64,000 nucleotides of DNA from an uncultured Pseudoruegeria sp. (GTDB taxonomy: Bacteria > Pseudomonadota > Alphaproteobacteria > Rhodobacterales > Rhodobacteraceae): the NCBI GenBank assembly GCA_947498155.1, contig CANMJD010000008.1:62001-126000 (forward strand). Reading direction: 5' to 3'. Positions 35,704-44,761 of this stretch are shown in pieces (within the stretch, counting starts at the first letter, position 1; each line of letters starts with the position of its first letter). A program made the translations under genes and the position numbers. The notes under the pieces are model-generated. The model saw only the letters and a list, made by a program, of their open reading frames with translations. It searched no databases and was not told the origin of the DNA.

Positions 35704-37407
35704 TCACCTTGTTGCCGTGGCTGTCGTTAGGTGGCGCTTGCGTGGATCGGGCACCGGAACAGCGGAAATCAGTCTTTGTGTATAGGGTTCTTGCGGATCG
35801 TCACAAATTTGGATGGCGGTTCCGGTTTCCACAACTTGACCCTTATGCATCACAGCCACCCTGTCACAGAAATACCGCACAACCCCGATGTCATGGGCGA
35901 TGAACAAGATCGACAGGCCGAGTTCGTCTCTGAGATCCAGAAGCAGGTCAAGGATCTGCGCGCGGATCGAACCGTCAAGCGCAGAGGTGGCCTCGTCGGC
36001 GATGATCACCTGCGGCTCCAAAGCGATGGCGCGCGCGATGCCAATCCGCTGGCGCTGTCCGCCGGAAAAGGCGTGGGGGTAGCGCTCCATCATACTGGCG
36101 GGCAGCCCGACACGTTCCAAAAGCGCTCCGACCCGTTTACGCAGGGCTTCGCCTTTGGCAATGCCGTTAACCAGAAGCGGCTCGCCGATGATTTGCTCGA
36201 TCGTCATACGCGGATTGAGAGAGCCGTAGGGATCCTGAAAGATCATCCGCAACTCCCGGTAAACCTGACGATCGCGAAAGCTGGCGGCGTTGGTAAGATC
36301 CACGGTTTTCCCGGCACGGGTTTTATAGGTGGCTTCGCCAGATTGCGGTTGGAAACGGCCCATCAAAACCCGCGCAAGCGTTGTTTTGCCAGAGCCGGAT
36401 TCACCAACAATGCCCAGTATTTCGCCGCGGTGCAGATCAACCGATACTTGGTCAAGCGCCTTGATGCCCGCCCCTTTTTTGCGACTCCCCCCTGAAAAGG
36501 TCAGGGACAGATTGCGGGTTTGGATCAGGGCTTCTGTGTCTTCTGATGTGCGTGAGCGGGCAGCGGCGTGATTGAGCCCGAGCGCGGCCTTCAGAAGCTT
36601 TTTGGTATAGGCATGCTTTGGCGCGTAGAACAGACTGTCGACATCGCCGGATTCAACCACATTCCCATGCAGCATCACCACAACCTGATCGGCAATTTCA
36701 GCGACAACGCCCATATCATGGGTGATGAACATCATCGCCATGCGACGGCTTTCCTGCAGCCCGCGCAGCAGGCGGAGGATTTCAGCCTGCGTGGTCACAT
36801 CAAGGGCGGTGGTTGGCTCATCCGCGATCAGGATATCCGGCTTACAACCCAAAGCCATGGCAATCATTGCGCGCTGGCGCATGCCGCCTGAATATTCAAA
36901 CGGGTATTTGTCTACTGCCAGTTCCGGATCGCTGATTTTAACGTCCCGCAGGGCCTCGATGGCGATGTCGCGCGCCTCTGCGGCGTCCACGTCCTGATGC
37001 AACAGGATCGCCTCGATGATCTGCTCGCCGATGGTATGGACCGGGCTCAACGAGGACATTGGTTCCTGAAAAATCATCGCGATGCGGGCACCGCGCACCG
37101 CGCGGATTTCCACGCCATCCGGATCGAGACCCGCCAGTTCCAGTTTTTGCCCCGCTTTCAGATCAACAAGGTTGATCGCGCCGGAACGGATGACTGCCGG
37201 TTCGACGATGTTCATAACCGCACGAGCAGTAACGCTTTTGCCCGAACCGGATTCGCCGACGAAACAGGTAGTTTGGCCCAACCGCAGATCGAAACTAACA
37301 TTCTGGATCGCCGGAACCGCGCCATGGCGGCTAGGAAAATCGACGCTGAGGCCTCGGACTTCGAGGACGGTATCATTGGCGTCGTTCATCTGGGTGTTCT
37401 CTGTCAT
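35704..37407 (-). CDS. Fused two-domain ABC ATPase of an oligopeptide/oligosaccharide (Opp/Dpp-type) transporter
   Basis: 567 residues containing two complete nucleotide-binding domains, equivalent to DppD and DppF in one chain. The first has GESGSGKSVTARAV, YSGGMRQRAMIAMALGCKP and LIADEPTTALDVT; the second has GESGSGKTTLARVLMG, FSGGQRQRIGIARAIALEP and IIADEATSALDGS. Fusions of this type often belong to sugar-oligomer or opine importers as well as peptide ones. It lies 10 bp after the second permease. The start at 37407 has GAGG upstream; a longer frame has no support. Confidence 0.92.
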   Translation of the reverse strand: MTENTQMNDANDTVLEVRGLSVDFPSRHGAVPAIQNVSFDLRLGQTTCFVGESGSGKSVTARAVMNIVEPAVIRSGAINLVDLKAGQKLELAGLDPDGVEIRAVRGARIAMIFQEPMSSLSPVHTIGEQIIEAILLHQDVDAAEARDIAIEALRDVKISDPELAVDKYPFEYSGGMRQRAMIAMALGCKPDILIADEPTTALDVTTQAEILRLLRGLQESRRMAMMFITHDMGVVAEIADQVVVMLHGNVVESGDVDSLFYAPKHAYTKKLLKAALGLNHAAARSRTSEDTEALIQTRNLSLTFSGGSRKKGAGIKALDQVSVDLHRGEILGIVGESGSGKTTLARVLMGRFQPQSGEATYKTRAGKTVDLTNAASFRDRQVYRELRMIFQDPYGSLNPRMTIEQIIGEPLLVNGIAKGEALRKRVGALLERVGLPASMMERYPHAFSGGQRQRIGIARAIALEPQVIIADEATSALDGSIRAQILDLLLDLRDELGLSILFIAHDIGVVRYFCDRVAVMHKGQVVETGTAIQICDDPQEPYTQRLISAVPVPDPRKRHLTTATATR

Positions 37408-37417
37408 TGTCTCAACC

Positions 37418-38593
37418 TCAGTGTGAATAAGGATCGGCCGCATCGCGCAGACCATCACCGACGAAGTTCATCGCCAGAACCGCGATCACGATGGCAAGGC
37501 CGGGCAGCAAGAGCCAAGGTGCGGTCGCGAGTGTGCGGATGTTCTGGGCTTCTTGCAGCAGCACACCCCATGAAATCACCGGTGCCTGTAGCCCGAGACC
37601 GAGGAAAGACAGCGCCGTCTCAGCAAGGATCATCGCCGGAACAGCCAGAGAGGCCGCCGTAATGATATGGCTGGTGAAGGACGGCACCATGTGACGTAGG
37701 ATAACGCGTGTGTGTGAACAGCCGTCATAGCGCGCGGCGGCGACGTAATCTTCGCCCTTCAGCGCAAGGAAGCGTCCCCTGACCACGCGGGCAAGTTCGG
37801 TCCAGCCCAAGAGGGACAGGATCAGCGTGATGGCGAAATAGACCTGTAACGGCGACCAACTGCTCGGCATTGCAGCGGCCAGACCCATCCACAGCGGAAT
37901 GGTCGGCAGGGAGCGTAGAAATTCGATCACGCGCTGGGTTGCGGCGTCAAAGAACCCGCCGAAGTAACCGGCAAACCCGCCGATGATGACGCCAAGCACA
38001 AGGCTCATGATCACACCGACCAGACCAACAGACAGCGAAATGCGCGTGCCATAGGCCAATCGCGAGAACATATCGCGTCCAAGACGGTCTGCCCCAAAGA
38101 AGAACAGCGGTTTTCTTGGCTTTTCGGTTCCGATCAGGTGGATATCCGTCGGGATGATCCCAAAGAGATTATACTCCCAGCTGCGTTTAAAGAACTCGAG
38201 ATAAATCTTGTCAGTTTCGTCGATAACAAAGACACGACGCAGGGCTTCGGGTTCGATTTCAACATCATAGCCGTACACATAGGGCTTGATACGCCAGCCG
38301 CCATCTTCCGTCTTGTCGATGAAGTTGATGCCCTGTGGGGGCGCATAGGTATAGCGCGCCTGAACGTCATTCGGATCATTGGGCGAGATGAAATCTGCAA
38401 AGACCGCCACGAGCGCAAAGAAGCACAGAATCCACAGGCTAATCACGGCAAGCCGGTGTTTGGCGAACCGGCGGCGAATAAGCTGCCACTGGCTTTCGGA
38501 ACCGGTGACATGCCCGACGCGGGGATCGGCCCCGATTTCGTCGATCGGGTCTTCGGCGGTTCCGTCCAGAGTGGTGAGTGTTTTCTTTTGCAT
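37418..38593 (-). CDS. Opp/Dpp-type ABC transporter permease (DppC-like)
   Basis: 391 residues with an N-terminal helix (LAVISLWILCFFALVAVFAD), a long periplasmic insert (about 65-145) and a C-terminal BPD-transp-1 domain with GEDYVAAARYDGCSHTRVIL as EAA loop. The insert is larger than in E. coli DppC and is typical of the YejE/oligosaccharide-linked group. Its ATG overlaps the previous stop as TAATG, so translation is coupled to the DppB-like gene. Confidence 0.9.
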   Translation of the reverse strand: MQKKTLTTLDGTAEDPIDEIGADPRVGHVTGSESQWQLIRRRFAKHRLAVISLWILCFFALVAVFADFISPNDPNDVQARYTYAPPQGINFIDKTEDGGWRIKPYVYGYDVEIEPEALRRVFVIDETDKIYLEFFKRSWEYNLFGIIPTDIHLIGTEKPRKPLFFFGADRLGRDMFSRLAYGTRISLSVGLVGVIMSLVLGVIIGGFAGYFGGFFDAATQRVIEFLRSLPTIPLWMGLAAAMPSSWSPLQVYFAITLILSLLGWTELARVVRGRFLALKGEDYVAAARYDGCSHTRVILRHMVPSFTSHIITAASLAVPAMILAETALSFLGLGLQAPVISWGVLLQEAQNIRTLATAPWLLLPGLAIVIAVLAMNFVGDGLRDAADPYSH

Positions 38594-39591
38594 TATTTCG
38601 CTCCCACCATGCCAAGTCGGATGCGCGGGTCAATCCACGCCAGTAAGAGGTCAGATATCAAAGTACCGACCAAGGTGAGAACACCCATGAACAGGATCAG
38701 CGCCCCGGCAAGGTACATGTCCTGACTGAGCAGAGAGCGCAGCAGGATCGGGGATAGGGTCGGCAGGTTCAACACGATCGCGGTCACAAAGGACGATGAG
38801 ATGACCGTGGGCAGTACCCAGCCGACTGTCGAGATAAGCGGGTTCATTGCGACCCGTACCGGATAACGCCAGATCACGCGGCGTTTTGGCAGGCCCTTTG
38901 CGCGAGCAGTCAGCACATAGGGTTTGTTCAATTCGTCCAGCAGGTTGGCGCGCAGCACCCGAACAAGCTGTGCCGCCCCTGCTGTGGAGATCACCAGAAT
39001 GGGAGCCCAAACGTGGGACGCGAAATCCAGGAACCGGGCCACAGACCAGCGCTCGTTCATGAACTCGGTCGAGAACAGGCCGGTGATTGTGATGCCGAAC
39101 CAGTTGTAGCAGACATACATCAAGACCAGCGCAAACAGGAAATTCGGGATCGCGAGGCCGAGAAAGCCCAGAATTGTGAAAGCATAATCGCCGAGTGAAT
39201 ATTGATTCACAGCCGAATAGACACCGATTGGCACGGCGATGGCCCACATGAAGACCACGGCGGTCAATTCAACGGCCAAGGAAATGCCGATACGCTGCGA
39301 GAATATCTCGCTGACGGATTTTTGGAGCTCAAAGCTGTAGCCGAGGTTACCCTGAAGCAGCTGCATGAGCCACGACAAGTATTGAACCAGAACGGGGCTG
39401 TCGAGCTTGTAGCGCTCGCGCAGGATAGCGATGGTTTCTTGGTCTACTGTTTCGCCGGAGGCCGAGAGGCTAGCGATGTAGGAAGTGACAAAGTCGCCGG
39501 GCGGCAACTGGATGACGATGAATACGACCACCGACAACGCCAGTAGCGTCAGGATCATGGTGATTATTCGCCTTACAATGTAAGCCCACAT
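38593..39591 (-). CDS. Opp/Dpp-type ABC transporter permease (DppB-like)
   Basis: 332 residues starting MWAYIVRRIITMILTLLALS, the usual DppB-type first helix, followed by the QLPPGDFVTSYIA segment and the EAA loop KPYVLTARAKGLPKRRVIWR. GAGG lies upstream of the ATG at 39591. It forms the membrane channel with the DppC-like partner, whose start it overlaps. Confidence 0.92.
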   Translation of the reverse strand: MWAYIVRRIITMILTLLALSVVVFIVIQLPPGDFVTSYIASLSASGETVDQETIAILRERYKLDSPVLVQYLSWLMQLLQGNLGYSFELQKSVSEIFSQRIGISLAVELTAVVFMWAIAVPIGVYSAVNQYSLGDYAFTILGFLGLAIPNFLFALVLMYVCYNWFGITITGLFSTEFMNERWSVARFLDFASHVWAPILVISTAGAAQLVRVLRANLLDELNKPYVLTARAKGLPKRRVIWRYPVRVAMNPLISTVGWVLPTVISSSFVTAIVLNLPTLSPILLRSLLSQDMYLAGALILFMGVLTLVGTLISDLLLAWIDPRIRLGMVGAK

Positions 39592-39624
39592 ACTAACCTC
39601 AGGGAAATTCAAAGATAATTGAGA

Positions 39625-39651
39625 GGGCGCGGGAAGATGTGACCCGCGCCC
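39625..39651 (-). terminator. Attenuator hairpin between the binding protein and permease genes
   Basis: GGGCGCGGG (39625-39633), nine-base loop, CCCGCGCCC (39643-39651) is a perfect 9-bp stem ten bases after the binding-protein stop. There is no strong U-run, so it is likely to be a processing or stabilising element. Confidence 0.6.
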
Positions 39652-39660
39652 CAAGCAACG

Positions 39661-41547
39661 TTACTGTTTGTAGAACAGTTGCGACGTTTGCATTGGACCG
39701 GGCTGAGGGTAGAGCCAGGTGTAGATCTGACCTTCCGGCACATTGCCCAGGTTTTTATTCGCCACGATGTACCCATCGGCAGGCAGAACCGTACCCATCA
39801 CATAGAACTGGTCAGCGGCAGCTTGCAGAACCTGGTCAAACAGCTCTTTCTGTTTTGCTGCATCACCGGTGTTCGCAATGGAGTTGTAAATGTCCATCTG
39901 CGCTTGAACTTCTGTGGGAGGTGCCTCTGCAAAGCTGCTACCTGTCCCCATGAAGTGTTGTGCCCAGGCTTGTGCGAAGGCCGACTCGAGGTTGAAAGGC
40001 ATGTAGAACCGTGGATCAAGCATCGCGTCGTTCATGCCGCCGTCACCCCACCAAACATGCATGTCATGCTGGTTGTTCTGGATTTGCTCGTATACGAGGC
40101 TGCGCTCGGCATTCCGGGCGTCAAGATCGATACCGATGTCTTTCCATTGTTGGGTCACAAGCTGCGCGATATCGCCGAATTCCGACTGGTCGGAGGAGGC
40201 AAGCAACTGGATGCGGATCGGTTCACCGTCAAAGCCCAAACGAATGCCGTCAGAGTTCATTTCGGTCAGACCGATTTCATCAAGAAGCGCGTTCGCAGCA
40301 TCTGGATCATATTCAGTGAACTGCTTGGCAAGCTGTTCGTTATAGAACGGAGAGCTGGGGCGCGGTGCAGCCTGATGCGGCTCGCCTTGACCGGCATAAA
40401 CCACGTCGATGATTTCTTCACGATCCATACCTATGGACAATGCTTGGCGGAATTCTTTCATGCCAAAGAGCTTGCGCTTGTTTTCGTCCGGGTGGGTGAT
40501 GTTGAGTTGCAAGATTGCGTTGTTCATCCGCGCATCAACGGTGGATTTCAGCGTGTAGCCGCCGGCTTCCTGACCGTCAAAGATAACCGGCTTATTCGCA
40601 ACCGTGGCGAAGTGACGGTTTGAGAAGTCGATCTCTCCGTTCACAACTTTCAGAACGATGTCTTCGACGCTTTCGGTCTGCACCATCTTCACATCGTCAA
40701 TATAAGGGAGTTGCTGCCCCTCGGTGTCGATTTTGAAGAAGTACGGATTGCGCTCCCATTCGACCAGCTGGTTCAGCCCGTCGTAATTGGTCGCCTGCCG
40801 CCATGCAAACAGCAGAGGGCGATTCGCATCCTGGAAGTTGAAGAAGCAAGATTGCTCCATCGCCTGACTCCAGTTGTCAAAACCGCGTTCCTGCGCAACA
40901 GCGTTGGCGTCAGGATTGGTTTCGGGGAACAAATCACCGCAATAATGCTTTGACGCATTCACGATGAAGGGGCCTTCAACGGTGGCCAAACGTTGCAAGA
41001 ATAGGCCATTTGGCTCTTCAAGTTTGATCTTGAAGGTGGTCTCGTCCACCACCTCGCCGGTAACACCGGCCAGTGGAATGTTGACCTTACGACCCGCATA
41101 ATCCGGGCTGGTCATGACTTTCAGCGCGAAGTCGAGATCAGCCGAGGTGAAAGGCTCGCCATCAGACCACTTGTGGCCTTTGCGCAGATAGAAGGTGAAT
41201 TCTGTGGCATCGTCGTTAACCTCAAAACGCTCTGCGACATTGGGAACAACATCGGTCCAGTCGTAATTGAAGGCGACAAGGGGCTGATAGCCAATGGTCC
41301 GGCGAATCCAGCCTGTGTCGAATGATCCCTTGAGCGCGGAACGCCAGACACCACCATAGGTGCCTACCATTTCAATGGGTTTCACGACCAGCGGATTGGC
41401 TGGCAGTCGCTCTTCGACCGGCGGCAGTGTGCCTGCGGCGACGAGCTCGGCCAGTTCCGGGGCCTCCGTGTACTGTTGAGCGGCCACGGGGGCTGCAAGT
41501 GCGAGTGCCGCTATGAGCGGGGTCGCATAATTACCAAAACGTTTCAT
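39661..41547 (-). CDS. Periplasmic substrate-binding protein, Opp/Dpp family
   Basis: 628 residues with signal peptide MKRFGNYATPLIAALALAAP then VAAQ. The SBP_bac_5 fold is seen in YTDWTDVVPNVAERFEV-like segments (here FNYDWTDVVPNVAERFEVND), YLRKGHKWSDGEPFTSADLD and FRQALSIGMDREEIIDVVY. The length (over 600) and the WERNPYFFKIDTEGQQLPYI segment match the subgroup linked to sugar oligomers and unusual ligands more than plain dipeptides. AGGAGG lies upstream of the ATG. It is the first gene of the operon, under a promoter with two operator-like repeats. Confidence 0.88.
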   Translation of the reverse strand: MKRFGNYATPLIAALALAAPVAAQQYTEAPELAELVAAGTLPPVEERLPANPLVVKPIEMVGTYGGVWRSALKGSFDTGWIRRTIGYQPLVAFNYDWTDVVPNVAERFEVNDDATEFTFYLRKGHKWSDGEPFTSADLDFALKVMTSPDYAGRKVNIPLAGVTGEVVDETTFKIKLEEPNGLFLQRLATVEGPFIVNASKHYCGDLFPETNPDANAVAQERGFDNWSQAMEQSCFFNFQDANRPLLFAWRQATNYDGLNQLVEWERNPYFFKIDTEGQQLPYIDDVKMVQTESVEDIVLKVVNGEIDFSNRHFATVANKPVIFDGQEAGGYTLKSTVDARMNNAILQLNITHPDENKRKLFGMKEFRQALSIGMDREEIIDVVYAGQGEPHQAAPRPSSPFYNEQLAKQFTEYDPDAANALLDEIGLTEMNSDGIRLGFDGEPIRIQLLASSDQSEFGDIAQLVTQQWKDIGIDLDARNAERSLVYEQIQNNQHDMHVWWGDGGMNDAMLDPRFYMPFNLESAFAQAWAQHFMGTGSSFAEAPPTEVQAQMDIYNSIANTGDAAKQKELFDQVLQAAADQFYVMGTVLPADGYIVANKNLGNVPEGQIYTWLYPQPGPMQTSQLFYKQ

Positions 41548-41690
41548 TTCACTCCTCCTTGAATGATTCTGTTTGCTTGGGTGTTCTGCATGTCTGGCAA
41601 GAGGTCTTTCTGCTCCGGTGTGACGCGGCGCAGGCCGAAAAATTGATTTATGTCGTCCTCCCATCAGGATCGGGCATGCACCAAAAATGC

Positions 41691-41753
41691 AATGACACTC
41701 GAATACCATTGCTTGTTGACGGACACTATTGGCAATGATACTCGTGTGTCAAT
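41691..41753 (-). promoter_or_regulatory. Promoter of the Opp-type operon with two operator-like repeats
   Basis: On the minus strand TTGACA (41747-41752), 16-base spacer, AATAGT (41725-41730) is a good promoter. GCAATGAYACTCG occurs twice on the plus strand at 41689-41701 and 41732-41744. Each is the left part of a CG-centred imperfect palindrome (41691-41710 and 41734-41753; 7 of 10 symmetric positions). One sits between -35 and -10, the other just downstream of the start point, 43 bp away. Confidence 0.6.
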
Positions 41754-41817
41754 TGATATTTTCGAACTCATCAAACTTCGAAGACATGGGTAAGGTCAAA
41801 AGAAGGAAGCAAGCCAC

Positions 41818-41997
41818 GTGGGGGCAGGCGGACAGAAAAAAGCGACACGCATAGATGCGTTGTGGGCAGCGGAATTATCTCTGACAGCAGAGTCGCTTGC
41901 GCTAAGGTGGCGTGAATCTGTTTCGAGCGATCCGCAGGCGCCGATCCACGCGTTTCTGACTGAACATGGGCGCGCGCCCGTAACACATTTACATTGA
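41818..41997 (+). CDS. Possible small protein gene (59 codons), uncertain
   Basis: A GTG at 41818 with GAAGGA about ten bases upstream opens a 59-residue frame (ATRIDALWAAELSLTAESLA ... FLTEHGRAPVTHLH) that looks protein-like in composition. It lies in the 506-bp gap between the binding protein and the GH88 gene and ends 56 bp before the latter. I do not recognise a family. It may be a leader peptide, a remnant of a larger gene, or chance. The rest of the gap holds the divergent control region. Confidence 0.25.
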   Translation: MGAGGQKKATRIDALWAAELSLTAESLALRWRESVSSDPQAPIHAFLTEHGRAPVTHLH

Positions 41998-42053
41998 GGG
42001 CCGGAATGCCGAAAGCGCAGCCCTCTTTCACCTCCAAGAGCAAAGGTACCCGC

Positions 42054-43211
42054 ATGATCGATAACAGTTGGACGGACGATGCGTGGACGGCATTGGTCGA
42101 GAAGGTAAAAGACACCAGTCAGGTCATCGGCGATAAGTTTCCCGCCATGACGGATGAGAACGGGCGTTACAGCTATACTGATAATACCTGGCGGTGGGTT
42201 ACAGGCTTTTGGCCCGGTCTACTCTGGCTGTTGTATGAAGATACAAAACACGCGCCCTTTGCCGACATCGCTTTAAGCTGCGAAATGCAAATGGACGCGG
42301 CTTTGAACGAATACGTCAACCTGCACCATGACGTCGGTTTCATGTGGCAGCTGACCTCCATCAAACGCTTTAGTCTGACCGGCGATATGGATGCCCGCCG
42401 ACGGGGTCTGATTGCTGCCAGCCACCTTTCCAGCCGTTTCAATATTGTCGGCGGATTCTTGTCAGCTTGGAACAAGAATGACGTCAATGATTCCGATCCA
42501 AGAGGTCTGAGCATCATTGATAGTATGATGAATCTCCCCTTGCTCTATTGGGCCAGCGAAGAAACCGGTGATCCAAGGTTTCGCCATGTGGCGATTGCCC
42601 ATACAGAGACCGTCATCAAACATTTCATCCGCGCAGATTACTCGGTGAATCACATGGTCGAGTTCGACCCTTTCACCGGCGAAGTGATCCGGGTGCGCAG
42701 CGGGCAGGGCCAATCGACCACTTCGGCTTGGTCGCGGGGCACATCATGGGCCGTGCACGGCATGGCGCTTGCTTATAAACACACGAAAGAGCCGCGTTAC
42801 CTTGAGATAGCCAAACAGGTTGCCGACTTTTTCATCAGCGAATTGCCGGAAGACAATGTTCCTCATTGGGATTTCCGCGTCCCCCGCGACGCCTCCACGC
42901 CACGCGACACCTCGGCCGGAATGTGCGCGGCCTGCGGTCTGCTTGTGCTCGCATCAGAGCTTGATGACCAAGAAGCCGAGAAGTATCTTTTGGCTGCCAA
43001 CGCCATCGTCAAATCTACCTATGAGAAATATGGCAATTGGAGTAACGACAGCGACGGCATTATCCACGGCGGAACCTTCAACCACCCGCAGGGCCTCGGC
43101 ATCGATGTGTCTTTGATCTACGGCGATTATTACTACGTTGAGGCACTCTCGGGTCTCAGACGACTTGAGATGCCAGACCGGGCGCGCAAAGCTGTTTCGC
43201 CGGCGATGTAG
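42054..43211 (+). CDS. GH88 unsaturated glucuronyl/uronyl hydrolase
   Basis: 385 residues without a signal peptide, so cytoplasmic. Both catalytic aspartates of the unsaturated glucuronyl hydrolase family are visible: Asp93 in HHDVGFMWQL and Asp156 in SIIDSMMNLPLL. DNTWRWVTGFWPGLLW, SAWSRGTSWAVHGMALA and GTFNHPQGLGIDVSLIYGDY are also typical. These enzymes hydrate the double bond left by polysaccharide lyases and release the unsaturated uronic acid from oligosaccharides. ATG at 42054 has AAAGGT upstream; an ATG at 42006 would add 16 residues. It is divergent from the Opp-type transporter that would bring in the substrate. Confidence 0.92.
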   Translation: MIDNSWTDDAWTALVEKVKDTSQVIGDKFPAMTDENGRYSYTDNTWRWVTGFWPGLLWLLYEDTKHAPFADIALSCEMQMDAALNEYVNLHHDVGFMWQLTSIKRFSLTGDMDARRRGLIAASHLSSRFNIVGGFLSAWNKNDVNDSDPRGLSIIDSMMNLPLLYWASEETGDPRFRHVAIAHTETVIKHFIRADYSVNHMVEFDPFTGEVIRVRSGQGQSTTSAWSRGTSWAVHGMALAYKHTKEPRYLEIAKQVADFFISELPEDNVPHWDFRVPRDASTPRDTSAGMCAACGLLVLASELDDQEAEKYLLAANAIVKSTYEKYGNWSNDSDGIIHGGTFNHPQGLGIDVSLIYGDYYYVEALSGLRRLEMPDRARKAVSPAM

Positions 43212-43486
43212 CCAGTCCTCGTATTTCGAACCATCTTTAGGCATTTTGCAGTTCCAGCCTCTTTGAACAGAGGCTGGCTACTTGTCGGAACGCCTTCGAG
43301 CGCAGGGATGCACCGACGCGGTTCTTTTAGGTGCAACGATTCTATCTAAAGCCAGCGCGATGATGGACCGACCTCGGCTTGCTTCCTCTGCGTTGCGGCA
43401 GTCAATTCTTGGCGCGACAGCTCACGGGACTTTCTGCAAGCTCCTGCACAAAGCCTTGTAAGTAAGCCATATTTTAAAGGTGTTTG
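43212..43486. other. 275-bp gap between GH88 and tRNA-Arg
   Basis: CCAGCCTCT (43254-43262), six-base loop, AGAGGCTGG (43269-43277) is a perfect 9-bp hairpin 42 bp after the GH88 stop. It lacks a T-run but may end or protect that transcript. I see nothing else: no gene, and no integrase or repeat of the tRNA end. Confidence 0.4.
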
Positions 43487-43563
43487 TGGTGACCCCGGCA
43501 GGATTCGAACCTGCAACCTGCCCCTTAGGAGGGGGCTGCTCTATCCAGTTGAGCCACGGGGCC
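43487..43563 (-). tRNA. tRNA-Arg (anticodon CCT)
   Basis: A complete cloverleaf on the minus strand, 77 bases with the CCA end encoded (43487-43489). The acceptor arm pairs GGCCCCG with CGGGGTC (one G-U). The anticodon stem GCCCC/GGGGC holds loop CTCCTAA with anticodon CCT. The T arm contains GGTTCGAATCC. It decodes the rare AGG arginine codon. Confidence 0.97.
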
Positions 43564-43651
43564 GCTGCGCGCAGTATTCTCATGTTTTGCGGCGGGCTGT
43601 AAACACAGGCGCTGGGCATTCGCCGAAAAAGCTGATCAAGGTCTGGTGCGA

Positions 43652-44686
43652 TCAGCGTTTCAGGGTTTCACCAAACTGGATCTTGGGGGTGAGCTCTATT
43701 TTCGTGTCGCTGCTCTGTTCGGTGCCAGCGGTTCGGTCTGCAATAATGCGGGCTGCGATTCGGCCAATATCACGACGGCAGGCATCCATCGTCGCCAGTT
43801 GCTGGGGGAGACCATCCAGCAAATCCACCCCGTTAAAACCGGCAAGACCGATTTGTCCGGGGATGTCGATGCCTTGCTCGCGCAGGTGAAGCAGACCGCC
43901 TGCCCCGATCATATCATTGGAATAATAGAGAAAATCAAGGTCAGGCGTGCGGGCCAAAAGTGCTTCTGTCAGCTCACGTCCCTTGGCAAGGGCGGAGCCG
44001 CCGGAATAGAATTCCTGATCCGCAATCTCGATACCCTCTTTCGCCAGTGCCTGAGTGAAACCTTCGAACCGTTTGCGGGCGCGGTGATCTAGCGGCATTT
44101 TGGTGCCCAGAAACCCGATTTTTTTGTAGCCGGCTTTGATAATGGCGGTGGCCATCTTGCGCCCGGCGCGTCGGTGCGAGATGCCGACGGCAGTATCGAC
44201 CGGTTCGCCATCCACATCCATAATCTCAATGACAGGAATACCGGCATTGCGCATCATCGCTCGGGCGGCATCCGTGTGCTCCAGCCCGGCAATGATCACG
44301 CCAGACGGGCGCCAGGACAGCATTTCATAGAGGACCTTTTCCTCTTGCTCGGGCACATAGTTGGTCAGCCCGACAACCGGTTGCAGGTCGGTTTCCTCCA
44401 GTTCCGCAGAAATAGAGGACATGACTTCCGGAAAGACCATATTCGACATCGATGGAATGATAACCGCGACCAGATTTACCCGTTTGGACGCCAGCGCACC
44501 GGCGATCTTATTGGGCACATAGCCAAGCCTTTTCGCCGCCTCGAGGACTTTTTTTCTGGTGCCTTGGGACACATCTCCGCGGTTTCGCAATACGCGGGAG
44601 ACGGTCATCTCGCTGACCCCCGAAGCCTCGGAGACGTCGCGCAGGGTCAAGGATCGATTTTGGTCGGAGGATTTTCCGTGGGTCAA
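43652..44686 (-). CDS. LacI-family transcriptional regulator (GntR/gluconate-like group)
   Basis: 344 residues from a TTG at 44686, chosen because GGGAGC lies eight bases upstream; frames extending to an ATG at 44719 or a TTG at 44728 have no ribosome site. The helix-turn-helix LRDVSEASGVSEMTVSRVLR and hinge KIAGALASKR are at the N-terminus, followed by the periplasmic-binding-like effector domain (VAVIIPSMSNMVFPEVMSSI, ARKRFEGFTQAL). Its nearest relatives by eye are the gluconate and ketogluconate repressors, so a sugar acid is a fair guess for the effector. It probably regulates itself through the palindrome upstream and may control the GH88/transporter genes, but their operators look different. 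Confidence 0.85.
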   Translation of the reverse strand: MTHGKSSDQNRSLTLRDVSEASGVSEMTVSRVLRNRGDVSQGTRKKVLEAAKRLGYVPNKIAGALASKRVNLVAVIIPSMSNMVFPEVMSSISAELEETDLQPVVGLTNYVPEQEEKVLYEMLSWRPSGVIIAGLEHTDAARAMMRNAGIPVIEIMDVDGEPVDTAVGISHRRAGRKMATAIIKAGYKKIGFLGTKMPLDHRARKRFEGFTQALAKEGIEIADQEFYSGGSALAKGRELTEALLARTPDLDFLYYSNDMIGAGGLLHLREQGIDIPGQIGLAGFNGVDLLDGLPQQLATMDACRRDIGRIAARIIADRTAGTEQSSDTKIELTPKIQFGETLKR

Positions 44687-44761
44687 TGTGCAATGCTCCC
44701 GAATTGACGCGTAAAGCATTTGTAACAATGAAAAAACGGCTTGTCCAAGTGAATGAATCGC

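Noticed and set aside
41771-42115. A 114-codon minus-strand frame across the start of the GH88 gene
   Set aside because: It overlaps the promoter region and GH88 start and lacks a ribosome site or recognisable protein features.
43360-43460. Short plus-strand frame (about 33 codons, MMDRPRLASSALRQS) as a transposase remnant
   Set aside because: Too short, no ribosome site, no resemblance that I can name, and no inverted repeats beside it.
43487-43563. tRNA-Arg(CCT) as the attachment site of an inserted island carrying the GH88/Opp module
   Set aside because: No integrase and no repeat of the tRNA 3' end was found at the far side of the module, and its codon use looks like that of the neighbours.
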